In this document: positions 9,420-17,367 of the stretch, one piece after another | Position numbering within the stretch: position 1 is the stretch's first letter | Layout: each line of letters starts with the position of its first letter | DNA from: Christiangramia gaetbulicola | Lineage (GTDB): Bacteria > Bacteroidota > Bacteroidia > Flavobacteriales > Flavobacteriaceae | Length of the DNA stretch: 64,000 nt | Assembly (NCBI RefSeq): GCF_003054225.1 | Contig: NZ_QBKQ01000002.1 | Coordinates: 806,001-870,000, forward strand | Direction of reading: 5' to 3' | Made by a program: the position numbers and the translations under genes | Notes under the pieces: generated by a model | Told to the model about the DNA's origin: nothing | The model's database searches: none | What the model saw: only the letters and a program-made list of their open reading frames with translations

Positions 9420-10350
9420 AAAGAACAAGGTGGTTTTTGCCAGTGTACTGGCCGTAGTACTCCTTTTCATAACCGCCTATACCTACATGGTATACTCTGA
9501 AGATGAAAATGAAACTGAAAACCTGGATCAAACAACAGTTCCCAAATTAGAGGGCGAAGAGAAAGAATATGAATCAAAATTAGATGCCATTAATGCGCTT
9601 AAGGAGATAAGAGAAACCAATGCACCCAGTATTTATGATGAAAGCCTGATAGATACCGCCGGTTATTATGATCCTGAACTTAGTGAACGTGAAAAACAAA
9701 GGATGATCGATAGCATTTATGAGCTGGGAAGCCTGAGAAGCGAGAAGCTGAACCAGCAATGGCAGCAGGAAGAAATCATCGAACCTGAAATTACCCTGAA
9801 TGACCCTGAGGAACAAATCAATGCTGAAATAAAACAACCCCTCTCTGCCCGGGAACTGGAGCTTGAACATTTGCTTTTCTTTAGCTCGAACCCTGCTCCT
9901 ATAGTGGGAATGGACAACCCGAATACCAATAACTGGATCTATGCTGAAGTGGACGGTACCCAGGTGGTAAAAAAGAATTCCAGGTTACGTATGCGGCTTA
10001 GCGAGGATGCAAAAATAGCTGGGCGGATTTATACAAAAAATAGCCTGGTATATGGCTTTATCAGCTTTCAGCCTAACCGGGCCCTTATCGAAATTGAACA
10101 TATTGATCACCAGCCGGTAAAACTCAAAGCTTTTGACCTGCAGGATGGCAGCGAAGGCATCTATATAGAAAACAGTATGAGAGCCGAGGCGACCCGGGAA
10201 GTGGTGGACGACCTTATCCAGGATATCAATATTGCCGGAGTACCCCAGGTAAGCGGTATCAAAAATGTTTTTCAGCGAAACAACCGGAACATCCGGGTAA
10301 CGGTCACCGATAATTATAAACTCATTTTAAAACCTACACAAAGAAATTAA
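9409..10350 (+). CDS. traM: TraM-like conjugation protein (VirB10-like)
   Basis: 313 residues with one N-terminal membrane helix (about 9-28), a long acidic and probably disordered linker, and a C-terminal beta-rich domain beginning near residue 175 (YAEVDGTQVVKKNSRLRMRL). This is the plan of VirB10/TraM proteins that bridge inner and outer membranes. It is shorter than the ~440 residues I recall for CTnDOT TraM, mainly through a shorter linker. Confidence 0.85.
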   Translation: MKIEKNKVVFASVLAVVLLFITAYTYMVYSEDENETENLDQTTVPKLEGEEKEYESKLDAINALKEIRETNAPSIYDESLIDTAGYYDPELSEREKQRMIDSIYELGSLRSEKLNQQWQQEEIIEPEITLNDPEEQINAEIKQPLSARELELEHLLFFSSNPAPIVGMDNPNTNNWIYAEVDGTQVVKKNSRLRMRLSEDAKIAGRIYTKNSLVYGFISFQPNRALIEIEHIDHQPVKLKAFDLQDGSEGIYIENSMRAEATREVVDDLIQDINIAGVPQVSGIKNVFQRNNRNIRVTVTDNYKLILKPTQRN

Positions 10351-10360
10351 ATCTATAATT

Positions 10361-11221
10361 ATGAAAACTATCTTATTAACTACAATCCTTTTTTTGCCCT
10401 TTTTTGCTGGAAACCTATTTGCACAGCCCCCCGTTTCCAGCCGACCAAGTAGTCACGTTTTGGATACCATTTTCGCCAATGATTCCAAGAATGTGGCCCT
10501 GTTCTTCCCTGCCCCTATCAGGCAGGGAATTACGGGTGCAGAAAACTTTGCATTTACCTACAACCGGGAAAAAGAACAGAATTTTGGGCTGCTGCAGGCC
10601 CAACCGGGAGATGAAAGTAATTTGCTCATTATCAGCAGTAGTGGCGCGGTTTTTTCGTATATTGTAGCTTATAAAAAACAGCTCGAAAGGCTGAATTATT
10701 TTATCTCCGAAGATCAACGTATTGGCAGCTTAAAGCCCGCCAATGTGGATACTATCCAAACGATTGCAACGGCACAAAAGGCCGGTAATATAGATTCTTA
10801 TTTTAAAAGATTTAGTGATTTCTTAATTGATAGAAACCAGCGAATAGGCAGGATCAAAATTCGACGAAACGGTATTGCTCTAAGTGTAGAAAATATCGTT
10901 TTCCAGAAGGAAGCCCTGTATTTTGTGATGGAGATCGAAAATGCTTCTACGCTGGATTATGACCTGGACTATTTAAAGTTCTATATCCAGACCAGGAAAC
11001 AGGGAAAGAAGAAATCCATTCAAAAGCTGGAAATAGAACCATTGTATGTGTACAGGCTTCCGGTGAAGATCCCGGAAAAGCAAAGCAAGAGAATGGTATT
11101 TGTAGTTCCAAAATTCTCCCTCGCACGAGACAAGCAATTGCTGATTGAACTTAAAGAACGCAATGGGGAGCGTGCCCTACCATTAAAGGTGAAGCCCCGG
11201 TTTATTAATAATCCTAATTGA
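10361..11221 (+). CDS. traN: TraN-like conjugation protein (DUF4138, VirB9-like)
   Basis: 286 residues with a signal peptide (ILFLPFFAGNLFAQ) and a beta-rich body. The start of the mature part (FANDSKNVALFFPAPIRQG) and the later IVFQKEALYFVMEIENAS block resemble the DUF4138/TraN family, a VirB9-like outer-membrane-complex protein. Length and place directly after traM agree. Confidence 0.88.
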   Translation: MKTILLTTILFLPFFAGNLFAQPPVSSRPSSHVLDTIFANDSKNVALFFPAPIRQGITGAENFAFTYNREKEQNFGLLQAQPGDESNLLIISSSGAVFSYIVAYKKQLERLNYFISEDQRIGSLKPANVDTIQTIATAQKAGNIDSYFKRFSDFLIDRNQRIGRIKIRRNGIALSVENIVFQKEALYFVMEIENASTLDYDLDYLKFYIQTRKQGKKKSIQKLEIEPLYVYRLPVKIPEKQSKRMVFVVPKFSLARDKQLLIELKERNGERALPLKVKPRFINNPN

Positions 11222-11227
11222 TTAGCT

Positions 11228-11590
11228 ATGAAACGACTTCTTATAATAGGAATGCTGACTTTCCTACTCGCCTGCAGTGAAAGTCCAAAAACACCTGTTG
11301 AAACCTCTCAGATCGTGGTGGAAAGCTTTTACCAGCGTAAAAACTCCAAGTTAAAAGAATATACCACCCCCGGTCTTTATAACTCTTATATGGCCGTCCA
11401 GGAGCAGATGACTAATGGCAAAAATGGCAGCTCCAATTTCCAGCTTGTAAAAGACACTGTATATACCGATACGGCCTGGGTGAAATTTACCTCTGCCTAT
11501 GCCGACCGACCCGAGACTTTTAAACTGATCAAGCAGAATGGCAAATGGAAGGTTACTGAAACTGGCTTAAGAGAGCGGAGTCCTTTATAG
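11228..11590 (+). CDS. Small lipoprotein closing the tra operon
   Basis: 120 residues with a lipoprotein signal whose lipobox is LLACSESP (Cys16). The remainder (SFYQRKNSKLKEYTTPGLYN, then FKLIKQNGKWKVTETG) has the alpha/beta pattern of small DUF4878/NTF2-like lipoproteins that handle a single domain outside the membrane. It starts 6 bp after traN and is the last plus-strand gene, so it may be an accessory or TraO-position component. The function is not known from the sequence. Confidence 0.7.
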   Translation: MKRLLIIGMLTFLLACSESPKTPVETSQIVVESFYQRKNSKLKEYTTPGLYNSYMAVQEQMTNGKNGSSNFQLVKDTVYTDTAWVKFTSAYADRPETFKLIKQNGKWKVTETGLRERSPL

Positions 11591-11734
11591 TGAATTAATA
11601 AAATTGGTTTCCCATGTATGCAAATGCTTGCATAGGTATTCAAACTCTTTGATCTTATTATTCGTTTGTTGGTTAGACCAATTTTTTCTTCCTAATTCTA
11701 CCGAAAATCCGCGATTGGACGAAGTTCTATGCAT
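11585..11734 (-). CDS. Possible 49-residue ORF in the gap between the tra and defence operons
   Basis: A minus-strand ATG frame of 49 codons, basic and rich in Asn/Lys/Glu (VELGRKNWSNQQTNNKIKEF). Its stop overlaps the stop of the lipoprotein gene tail to tail. It could be a small protein or a remnant left on the far side of the inserted defence module. A 7-bp inverted repeat (TATGCAA/TTGCATA, 11617-11634) lies inside it. I do not recognise it and coding status is uncertain. The remainder of 11591-11848 is AT-rich without other signals. Confidence 0.25.
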   Translation of the reverse strand: MHRTSSNRGFSVELGRKNWSNQQTNNKIKEFEYLCKHLHTWETNFINSL

Positions 11735-11848
11735 TTTTATTTATTAAAACATTATTTTGGAATTAAATGTTCAATTAGCGATTTCGGCTTTTTTCAAATC
11801 AATACTATTGAAAATTTAACAGAAAGACTTATAGTTTTAAAAAATCAT

Positions 11849-13027
11849 TTATTTTAGATTAATGGGAAAAGTTAATAAATCACTTTTACTCAAGACTCTT
11901 GCACACACGCCTTTTTTATAGGCTTCAAACCAATTCTTTGCCTCTGGATTTTTTAAATTTTTTAGAAGCAATTTTCTTATTTCTTCTGTATTAGGTCTGA
12001 CAACAAATACACAATCAGAAACTGGTATCAATCCTTTCTGAACTTCAATAATTTTACCTACACATGATCTGCCAACTCGCGCAATTAAAATATCCCCCTT
12101 TTCAGCTTTTTTAGAATTTAATTTTGAAAAAGAATATTTTCTAAGAGATAATTTTTTGAAATTTTCATCAAAATCAGATGTATGTATAAACTTTACTCCA
12201 CTATCAACTAATTGTTTTTTTGATAGATTTCCACGAAAGATTTTCACTTCAAAATCTCCAATTTTCTTATTTGAATCGGTTAATAAAGCTTTTAATGAAT
12301 GGTGATTGTAGTCCATTCTATTTATTGCGATTTTCTTATCTATAGTGATTGTGTTCTCAATTTCTCCCTCAATATTAGAAATTGATAGCTCTATCCATTT
12401 ATTTAATGGTTGAGTCTTTTTAATAATTAAAATGTGGGCTTTAGCTTCAGTATTTGAAAAGGACTTTGCAGGTAATTCAACAATATTTTTAATTTGATAA
12501 TTTGAAACCAATTTAGCCCTAAATGAAATAAAGTTTTGGGAAGTCATTAATCCATCGGGTAGAATAATCCCAAGTTCACCTTCATCCCTCAGCATTACTA
12601 GGTTTTGAGCAAGAAATATTAGATCACTGGTTAAAATTTTATAATCCAGCATGCAACCTAGATTCGCAGCTCGAAGAATTTCGTCATAATATTTTTTTTT
12701 GGTTATTACCTTATAGGGAGGATTACAAATTCCTATATCAATGGTACCGACTTTGAGATTAAATTTCTCATTAAACTTGCATGACAAACCATTCAGCTTG
12801 ATTGCTTTAATTTCTGGAAATTTTTCACTTAGAAAAGTGATATTTTTTTTGTCAATGTCCCCACCATAAATTTCTGTATTATTCCACCTATTAATGGCAG
12901 CATTTATCAAAGAACCATTGCCGGCACCAAGCTCTAAAATTTTTTGTGGATTTTCCACATTTATCTTTGATACAAGCAAATGAGAAACTAGATCGTTGGT
13001 ATAATATTGGCCGAGATTTTTATTCAT
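11849..13027 (-). CDS. N6-adenine-type DNA methyltransferase with HsdS-like target recognition region
   Basis: 392 residues. Methyltransferase motif I is LELGAGNGS at 31-39 and the catalytic motif IV NPPY is at 102-105, indicating an amino-methylating enzyme of the gamma class. A further helicase-free methylase core runs to about 210. The C-terminal ~140 residues resemble half of a type I specificity subunit or the target-recognition region of type IIG enzymes (GDILIARVGRSCVGKIIEV at 311-329, followed by VSDCVFVVRP). No nuclease motif is visible. It is the last gene of a four-gene operon and overlaps the preceding gene by 8 bp. The most likely job is self-marking of host DNA for the associated system; that role is inferred. 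Confidence 0.85.
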   Translation of the reverse strand: MNKNLGQYYTNDLVSHLLVSKINVENPQKILELGAGNGSLINAAINRWNNTEIYGGDIDKKNITFLSEKFPEIKAIKLNGLSCKFNEKFNLKVGTIDIGICNPPYKVITKKKYYDEILRAANLGCMLDYKILTSDLIFLAQNLVMLRDEGELGIILPDGLMTSQNFISFRAKLVSNYQIKNIVELPAKSFSNTEAKAHILIIKKTQPLNKWIELSISNIEGEIENTITIDKKIAINRMDYNHHSLKALLTDSNKKIGDFEVKIFRGNLSKKQLVDSGVKFIHTSDFDENFKKLSLRKYSFSKLNSKKAEKGDILIARVGRSCVGKIIEVQKGLIPVSDCVFVVRPNTEEIRKLLLKNLKNPEAKNWFEAYKKGVCARVLSKSDLLTFPINLK

Positions 13028-13991
13028 TAATGTAATCGGATAAATTATAAATAAATGATTTTCCTACGCCTATGGTTCTAATTTTTTTTCCGTGCGAAGG
13101 GAAGTCGTAATATATTTGAACATCCTCATTATCAATTGCGAACATACATGCTCCAATTGAATGAGGTTTTGTTCCTAAGGGAGCTAACCATATTTCGTCT
13201 TCAGATTGCGATTTTTTTATGTCATTTAAAAGCCTGTAAATTCCAAAAGGCTCATTGGCTGAAGACCGATATATAAATTGATGAGACTTGGATGATTCTA
13301 AAGTATTACGATTTTCTAAATATACATAATATTGCCAACCAGGTTGAAATGAAGGAAAACCAACAAAAGCATAGGTTTTTCTAGTACCAGGATTTATATC
13401 CTCAAAAGCTTTTCCGAAGCGATTGCCTTCAAATCCCATTATAGCAACTAATAATTTATTCTTATTATGGTCAGAAATTCTAAGAAAACCAGGCATAGAA
13501 TTTACATCACAAAATTTTTCTGTTAGGTTAAATTTTAAATTTATTTCATCGTTGCTGATAGTATCATATTCTTGAGGCTCAGTATAGGTGATAAAAAACC
13601 TCTTTGGATTAAGATATTTTTTGAACAGATAGATAAAGTAAAAAAGTAAGGGATGTTTAAAACTAGTGCTATCTAATAGAATAGATTTATTATCAATTTC
13701 TAAGCTCTTCAAATCATTTAGAAGATCTGAATTCAAACTCTTATAGGCTCGTTTTTTATCAAAGAGATTTTTTTTAATTGGTATGGTAGTTTCTTCTATT
13801 TGATAGCCCTCTTCTTCGATAAGATAATTTACAGCATAAATTTTACCAGTAAAATTTTCTTTAAATTTCAGTGGAATATGGCTTGATCTAAATTCTGAAT
13901 TCGAGCCCACAATCAAAATATCAATATTTTGAATAAAGTTAGGATCAGAAGAAATTAAGTTTTCTAGTTCGTAATAACGAGGTAGTGTCAT
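13020..13991 (-). CDS. Unrecognised 323-residue component of the PRTase/ATPase/methyltransferase operon
   Basis: I do not recognise a named family. The start (IDILIVGSNSEFRSSHIPL, residues 23-41) looks like the first strand and loop of a Rossmann-like fold. The C-terminal third has conserved-looking blocks VGFPSFQPGWQYYVY (210-224), LAPLGTKPHSIGA (269-281) and YDFPSHGKKIRTIGVG (295-310). A GTK-P loop before a small-residue helix is reminiscent of the GGTK motif in CARF-type ligand sensors, but the match is short and weak. It overlaps both neighbours (4 bp with the ATPase, 8 bp with the methyltransferase), so it is made in fixed proportion with them. It could be a sensor or the toxic effector. 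Confidence 0.75.
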   Translation of the reverse strand: MTLPRYYELENLISSDPNFIQNIDILIVGSNSEFRSSHIPLKFKENFTGKIYAVNYLIEEEGYQIEETTIPIKKNLFDKKRAYKSLNSDLLNDLKSLEIDNKSILLDSTSFKHPLLFYFIYLFKKYLNPKRFFITYTEPQEYDTISNDEINLKFNLTEKFCDVNSMPGFLRISDHNKNKLLVAIMGFEGNRFGKAFEDINPGTRKTYAFVGFPSFQPGWQYYVYLENRNTLESSKSHQFIYRSSANEPFGIYRLLNDIKKSQSEDEIWLAPLGTKPHSIGACMFAIDNEDVQIYYDFPSHGKKIRTIGVGKSFIYNLSDYINE

Positions 13992-15856
13992 TTCAAGTCA
14001 ATTTGAAGCTGATTTGTACCTCCATCTCTACCTTTAACGATTGCATTAGCAACAGATTTTGCTTTTTCATCCTGTTCTAAAATCAAACTTTCCAAATTTT
14101 TTGAATTTATTCTAAGACTTCTGATAGTACGCGGTGAAATTTGAAAATATGGCGAATAGATATGATTTAAATGAAATTCAAGGTAATTTGCATCTATAGA
14201 ATTAGACTTATTTTTTGTTTCTTTTTTCTTCTGTAATACAGAATGTAAAACAGCACTATTTAAAAATTTCTTACTTTCTTCTGATAAGCCATCATATTGA
14301 GTTGTAAAATGGTTTCTTTCTGGCTCACTCATTCTAGGATCTCGATGCAATCGCTCAAATATTTTCCCTAAAAACGTAACAAACCTTTTCAGCTTTGTAC
14401 TGTAAGGAGAATAAGTATCTAAAGCATTAAATTTATATTCACTAACGTAATTTGCTGCATCGGTTTGTTCTGCTGAACTAAGTGCTCTAGGGGATTGAAA
14501 GTTAAAATTATTTCGATGTGCATTATTAAATGCAGTTTCGCATAATTCTATAAAATAACGAATAATCCCAGAAGAAAGCATTTGAAAAGTTTTAAAACCA
14601 CTATAGTCTTTCTCCCTTTTAAATTCTTTTGTTAATAAGAAAATAATTCCGTTTTTATTATTGTGAATCCATTCTTTGAATTTGGAATCTTCTTTCTTTT
14701 TAAATTTAATGTATTCATCGAGGATTTCTGCGCCACTTAATCCTCGTTCTATAAGAATTAAAAATAGTCGAACAATAACAATATCATTTTCTTCTAGTAG
14801 TGGTTGAAATTTTTCACCATCACCGTGCTCTAATCGATGAGATAGCTTAATCTTTAGTTTATTTAAATTGGATTTTTTCGAAAGAGCATCAATTTCTTCG
14901 TCCGAATGATTTTTTAAATAGAAGTTTATATCAATATATATGTCATCTTTCCCTTTTAATTCTACTACTTGTGATAATCTCTTTTTACAAATTTCAACCA
15001 GAAATTTTTCATAATCCTCTCTTTTAAATTTTTCTAAATCAAAGTGGCTGTAGTCATCAGGATATTTTATTATTTCATTTCCAGAAAGAGTTTCATTAGT
15101 ATATAGCCCTTCTTTTCTCATGCCGACATCAAAAATAACTGGGCTAGGATGTTTAATTAAGGTATTGATAATTTTTTGCTGATATGGAAGCATATTTTCA
15201 AACTCATCTATAAAAACATGGATTGTTTTATTTTTTATCAAATCATTTTTGAGAAATTCGATGGCTAGCATGTTTATTAGATAGCCGTTGGAAATAATAT
15301 GCGGTTTTTTTAACCCAGTATTTGGATTATTGATATATGAAATAAGTTCAATCTCCGCGATTTTAATTTTTTCATTTAATTCTTTATAGTTGGCTGGAAT
15401 ACTATCAATTCCTAAAATTTTTTGAGCTTGCTGTCCAATACGTAAACTGGCTATATTAAAATTCGTATCAACATCAATAATTATTTCTAGTAATCTCTTT
15501 GAAATTTCTAAATTTAAGTATGTTGAAAATAAACTCATCCATTCACTGCCATCAATTCCTTTATGTTGGAATGCGGGAACAAAATTGGAATCGGACCTAT
15601 AATAAATACCAATAATCTTTTTGGATTCAAGAAAACCTTCAGGAAAATTATTTTTTTTCTGAGCTTCTTTTTTCTGAATGAAGTAGGAATTGTACAAGAA
15701 AAACATTGTTTTTCCAGAACCTCGTCCTCCTTCTAATAAAAGAGACTTATGCTTTAATAGGCCATCAAATCTACGATGAAACGCAAAAAATTCGAATAAC
15801 TGATCACCTAAATGTTCCGCTCTATCTATAGAAAATGGATTATTAAATGTCGACAT
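13988..15856 (-). CDS. ORC/CDC6-like AAA-family ATPase of a putative defence system
   Basis: 622 residues. The start (NPFSIDRAEHLGDQLFEFF) leads into Walker A EGGRGSGKT at 42-50. Walker B is VFIDEFENML at 214-223, and a likely sensor/arginine region is IFDVGMRKEGLY at 241-252. The NPF...GRGSGKT start is what I recall for the ORC-CDC6-type ATPases described from prokaryotic conflict systems in comparative work by Burroughs and Aravind; I could not verify this by search. The large C-terminal part is Lys/Glu rich without an obvious nuclease motif. It overlaps the upstream PRTase gene by 14 bp. Probable role: nucleotide-dependent sensor or switch on DNA. Confidence 0.85.
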   Translation of the reverse strand: MSTFNNPFSIDRAEHLGDQLFEFFAFHRRFDGLLKHKSLLLEGGRGSGKTMFFLYNSYFIQKKEAQKKNNFPEGFLESKKIIGIYYRSDSNFVPAFQHKGIDGSEWMSLFSTYLNLEISKRLLEIIIDVDTNFNIASLRIGQQAQKILGIDSIPANYKELNEKIKIAEIELISYINNPNTGLKKPHIISNGYLINMLAIEFLKNDLIKNKTIHVFIDEFENMLPYQQKIINTLIKHPSPVIFDVGMRKEGLYTNETLSGNEIIKYPDDYSHFDLEKFKREDYEKFLVEICKKRLSQVVELKGKDDIYIDINFYLKNHSDEEIDALSKKSNLNKLKIKLSHRLEHGDGEKFQPLLEENDIVIVRLFLILIERGLSGAEILDEYIKFKKKEDSKFKEWIHNNKNGIIFLLTKEFKREKDYSGFKTFQMLSSGIIRYFIELCETAFNNAHRNNFNFQSPRALSSAEQTDAANYVSEYKFNALDTYSPYSTKLKRFVTFLGKIFERLHRDPRMSEPERNHFTTQYDGLSEESKKFLNSAVLHSVLQKKKETKNKSNSIDANYLEFHLNHIYSPYFQISPRTIRSLRINSKNLESLILEQDEKAKSVANAIVKGRDGGTNQLQIDLK

Positions 15857-16802
15857 CTTGACTAGAATATTTATTTAGAAAAAGAGGAAACCAATTATTA
15901 TTTTTTTTATAAAATAAAGGTAATGAACAATCCGGAATTGAATGATGAAAAGCTAGAGCATAGTCAAGTCCTTCATAACCTAATAATTCAATATTATTCA
16001 GTTCACATAGATCCTCCAAAACATTTTTAAAATCTTCGACCTTATCCTTTGGGAAATAGTATGAGGAACTACCAAAAACTTTATATCGTTCATCCAGCAG
16101 TTCACTGTAGGTTATCCGTAAGTTATTTTGAGGAAAATTTTCAGGGTTATTTATTTTATGTAATCCATCGAGAGTACTAACTAAACAGAAATATTCCAAT
16201 TCTATATTTGGAAATTTATTTGATATTTCTCGCATCGTTAATTCCTCAGAATCCAAAGTTATTTTTTTAAAGTTATAAAAATCTAAAATTTGTTTACCAG
16301 ACCCTATAAAATCATCTATTATAATAATATTATTAGCCTTGTTCAAAGTTTTAGATTCTAATCTCATTGGATTCAGAATATTCTCTTCGGGAAAATTTAG
16401 ATTATTAGTGAGATATCTTACCATAGCACCAGAACTTTCTGAAGGTTTACCTTTTGTTAGAGGAATAAAAAATAAATTTTTGAGAAAGTCTATCCTTAAC
16501 TCCTCTAAATGATCATTATCTAAGGAGTAATTATGTTTGATCTCTTCTTTTAAAATTTTTCGTTTAAAAATCTTTTCAAAAACCCCAAATTTTAAAAGTC
16601 TAATTATATCATCTTCAGAATAAAAAATAAAATTATCGAGTAAGTGATATGCTGCCAATTTTTCCTTTTTTCTCTTAAAATTAGATAACCAATTTAATAA
16701 GCTTTTAGAGTTTGGTTTTGACCAAAGTCCATTTTCTATATAGAAGAAAATCTGATCTTCAACCCTTTTAATAAATTTCAACTCTTTTTCAGTAAAATCC
16801 AT
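15843..16802 (-). CDS. Phosphoribosyltransferase-like protein (PRTase-CE-like), first gene of the putative defence operon
   Basis: 319 residues. A PRPP-loop-like motif IIIIDDFIGSGKQ lies at 159-171: hydrophobic strand, two acids, then a small-residue turn, as in type I phosphoribosyltransferases. A second signature near the end, LAFHHSIPDCSLPLFY (283-298), fits my memory of the PRTase-CE family found beside ORC-CDC6 ATPases. An alpha-helical N-terminal ~110 residues precedes it. The ATG at 16802 is 9 bp downstream of the stop of the truncated restriction gene, so it may be transcribed from that gene's promoter. The substrate is unknown; ribosylation of a nucleotide, RNA or protein are all possible. 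Confidence 0.82.
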   Translation of the reverse strand: MDFTEKELKFIKRVEDQIFFYIENGLWSKPNSKSLLNWLSNFKRKKEKLAAYHLLDNFIFYSEDDIIRLLKFGVFEKIFKRKILKEEIKHNYSLDNDHLEELRIDFLKNLFFIPLTKGKPSESSGAMVRYLTNNLNFPEENILNPMRLESKTLNKANNIIIIDDFIGSGKQILDFYNFKKITLDSEELTMREISNKFPNIELEYFCLVSTLDGLHKINNPENFPQNNLRITYSELLDERYKVFGSSSYYFPKDKVEDFKNVLEDLCELNNIELLGYEGLDYALAFHHSIPDCSLPLFYKKNNNWFPLFLNKYSSQDVDI

Positions 16803-16811
16803 TTATGAATA

Positions 16812-17192
16812 TCAATTTTTAGAAAAAACCTTCACATTGATCCTTTCCCTGCTGATCATTTTGCTCCTATTCGTAGGCTTTTTAGCTTCAATGATAACCC
16901 CCACCGAACTTTTAGCCTTCCTGCCGTTGTGGATCACCAGGTCGTTGCGCCCCTTGGTATTGATGAAATGGTCTGGATCGTAATAGGTCTTTTTCAGGAA
17001 ATCGGTAACCAGGTTCTTATGAAATTCCTCAGATTCGGAATCATTGGTGCGGTCCAGTAATTGTTTAAGGTTCTCTTTAAAGCTCTCTATTCTTGAGCGA
17101 TTGGGTTTAACCTTTAAAAAGGCTTTATTAAGAGCCTTTCTTGGCTTGAGTAAATTGAAACTTTTGGAATTAGTTTCCTGTTCCGTTTCCAT
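16812..17192 (-). pseudogene. 5' remnant of a large type IIG (Eco57I-like) restriction-methyltransferase gene
   Basis: 126 codons. Residues ~13-115 (LLKPRKALNKAFLKVKPNRS, later FHKNLVTDFLKKTYYDP, GRNDLVIHNG and GVIIEAKKPTN) look like the N terminus of the very long Bacteroidetes restriction-methyltransferases, which normally continue for about a thousand residues. Here the family-like reading stops after ISRERINVK and the frame ends five codons later. Base composition changes from the richer mob-gene type to AT-rich at about 16830, exactly at this break. The D...E-A-K pattern of the nuclease domain is partly present (VGVIIEAKK) but the methylase and specificity domains are absent. This is a gene cut by insertion or replacement of the downstream module. 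Confidence 0.75.
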
Positions 17193-17367
17193 GTAGAAAT
17201 GAGGTTAGTTTAATAACAGAGAGCTTGTAGGGAACACTCTCTGAAATGGAAAATCATAAAACATGACTTCCCGTATTAAATTTTTAACAAGATATAAAGA
17301 AGATCCATATCTTAAAATCTAAAATATAAAAAGCTATCAACAGGAAATTAAGGAATAGTCTGGAAGT
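17193..17367. other. Short gap before the restriction remnant
   Basis: 175 bp of AT-rich sequence between mobC and the truncated restriction gene, transcribed leftward if at all. It probably carries the old promoter of the restriction gene and may now drive the defence operon. I see no clear promoter consensus. Confidence 0.3.
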
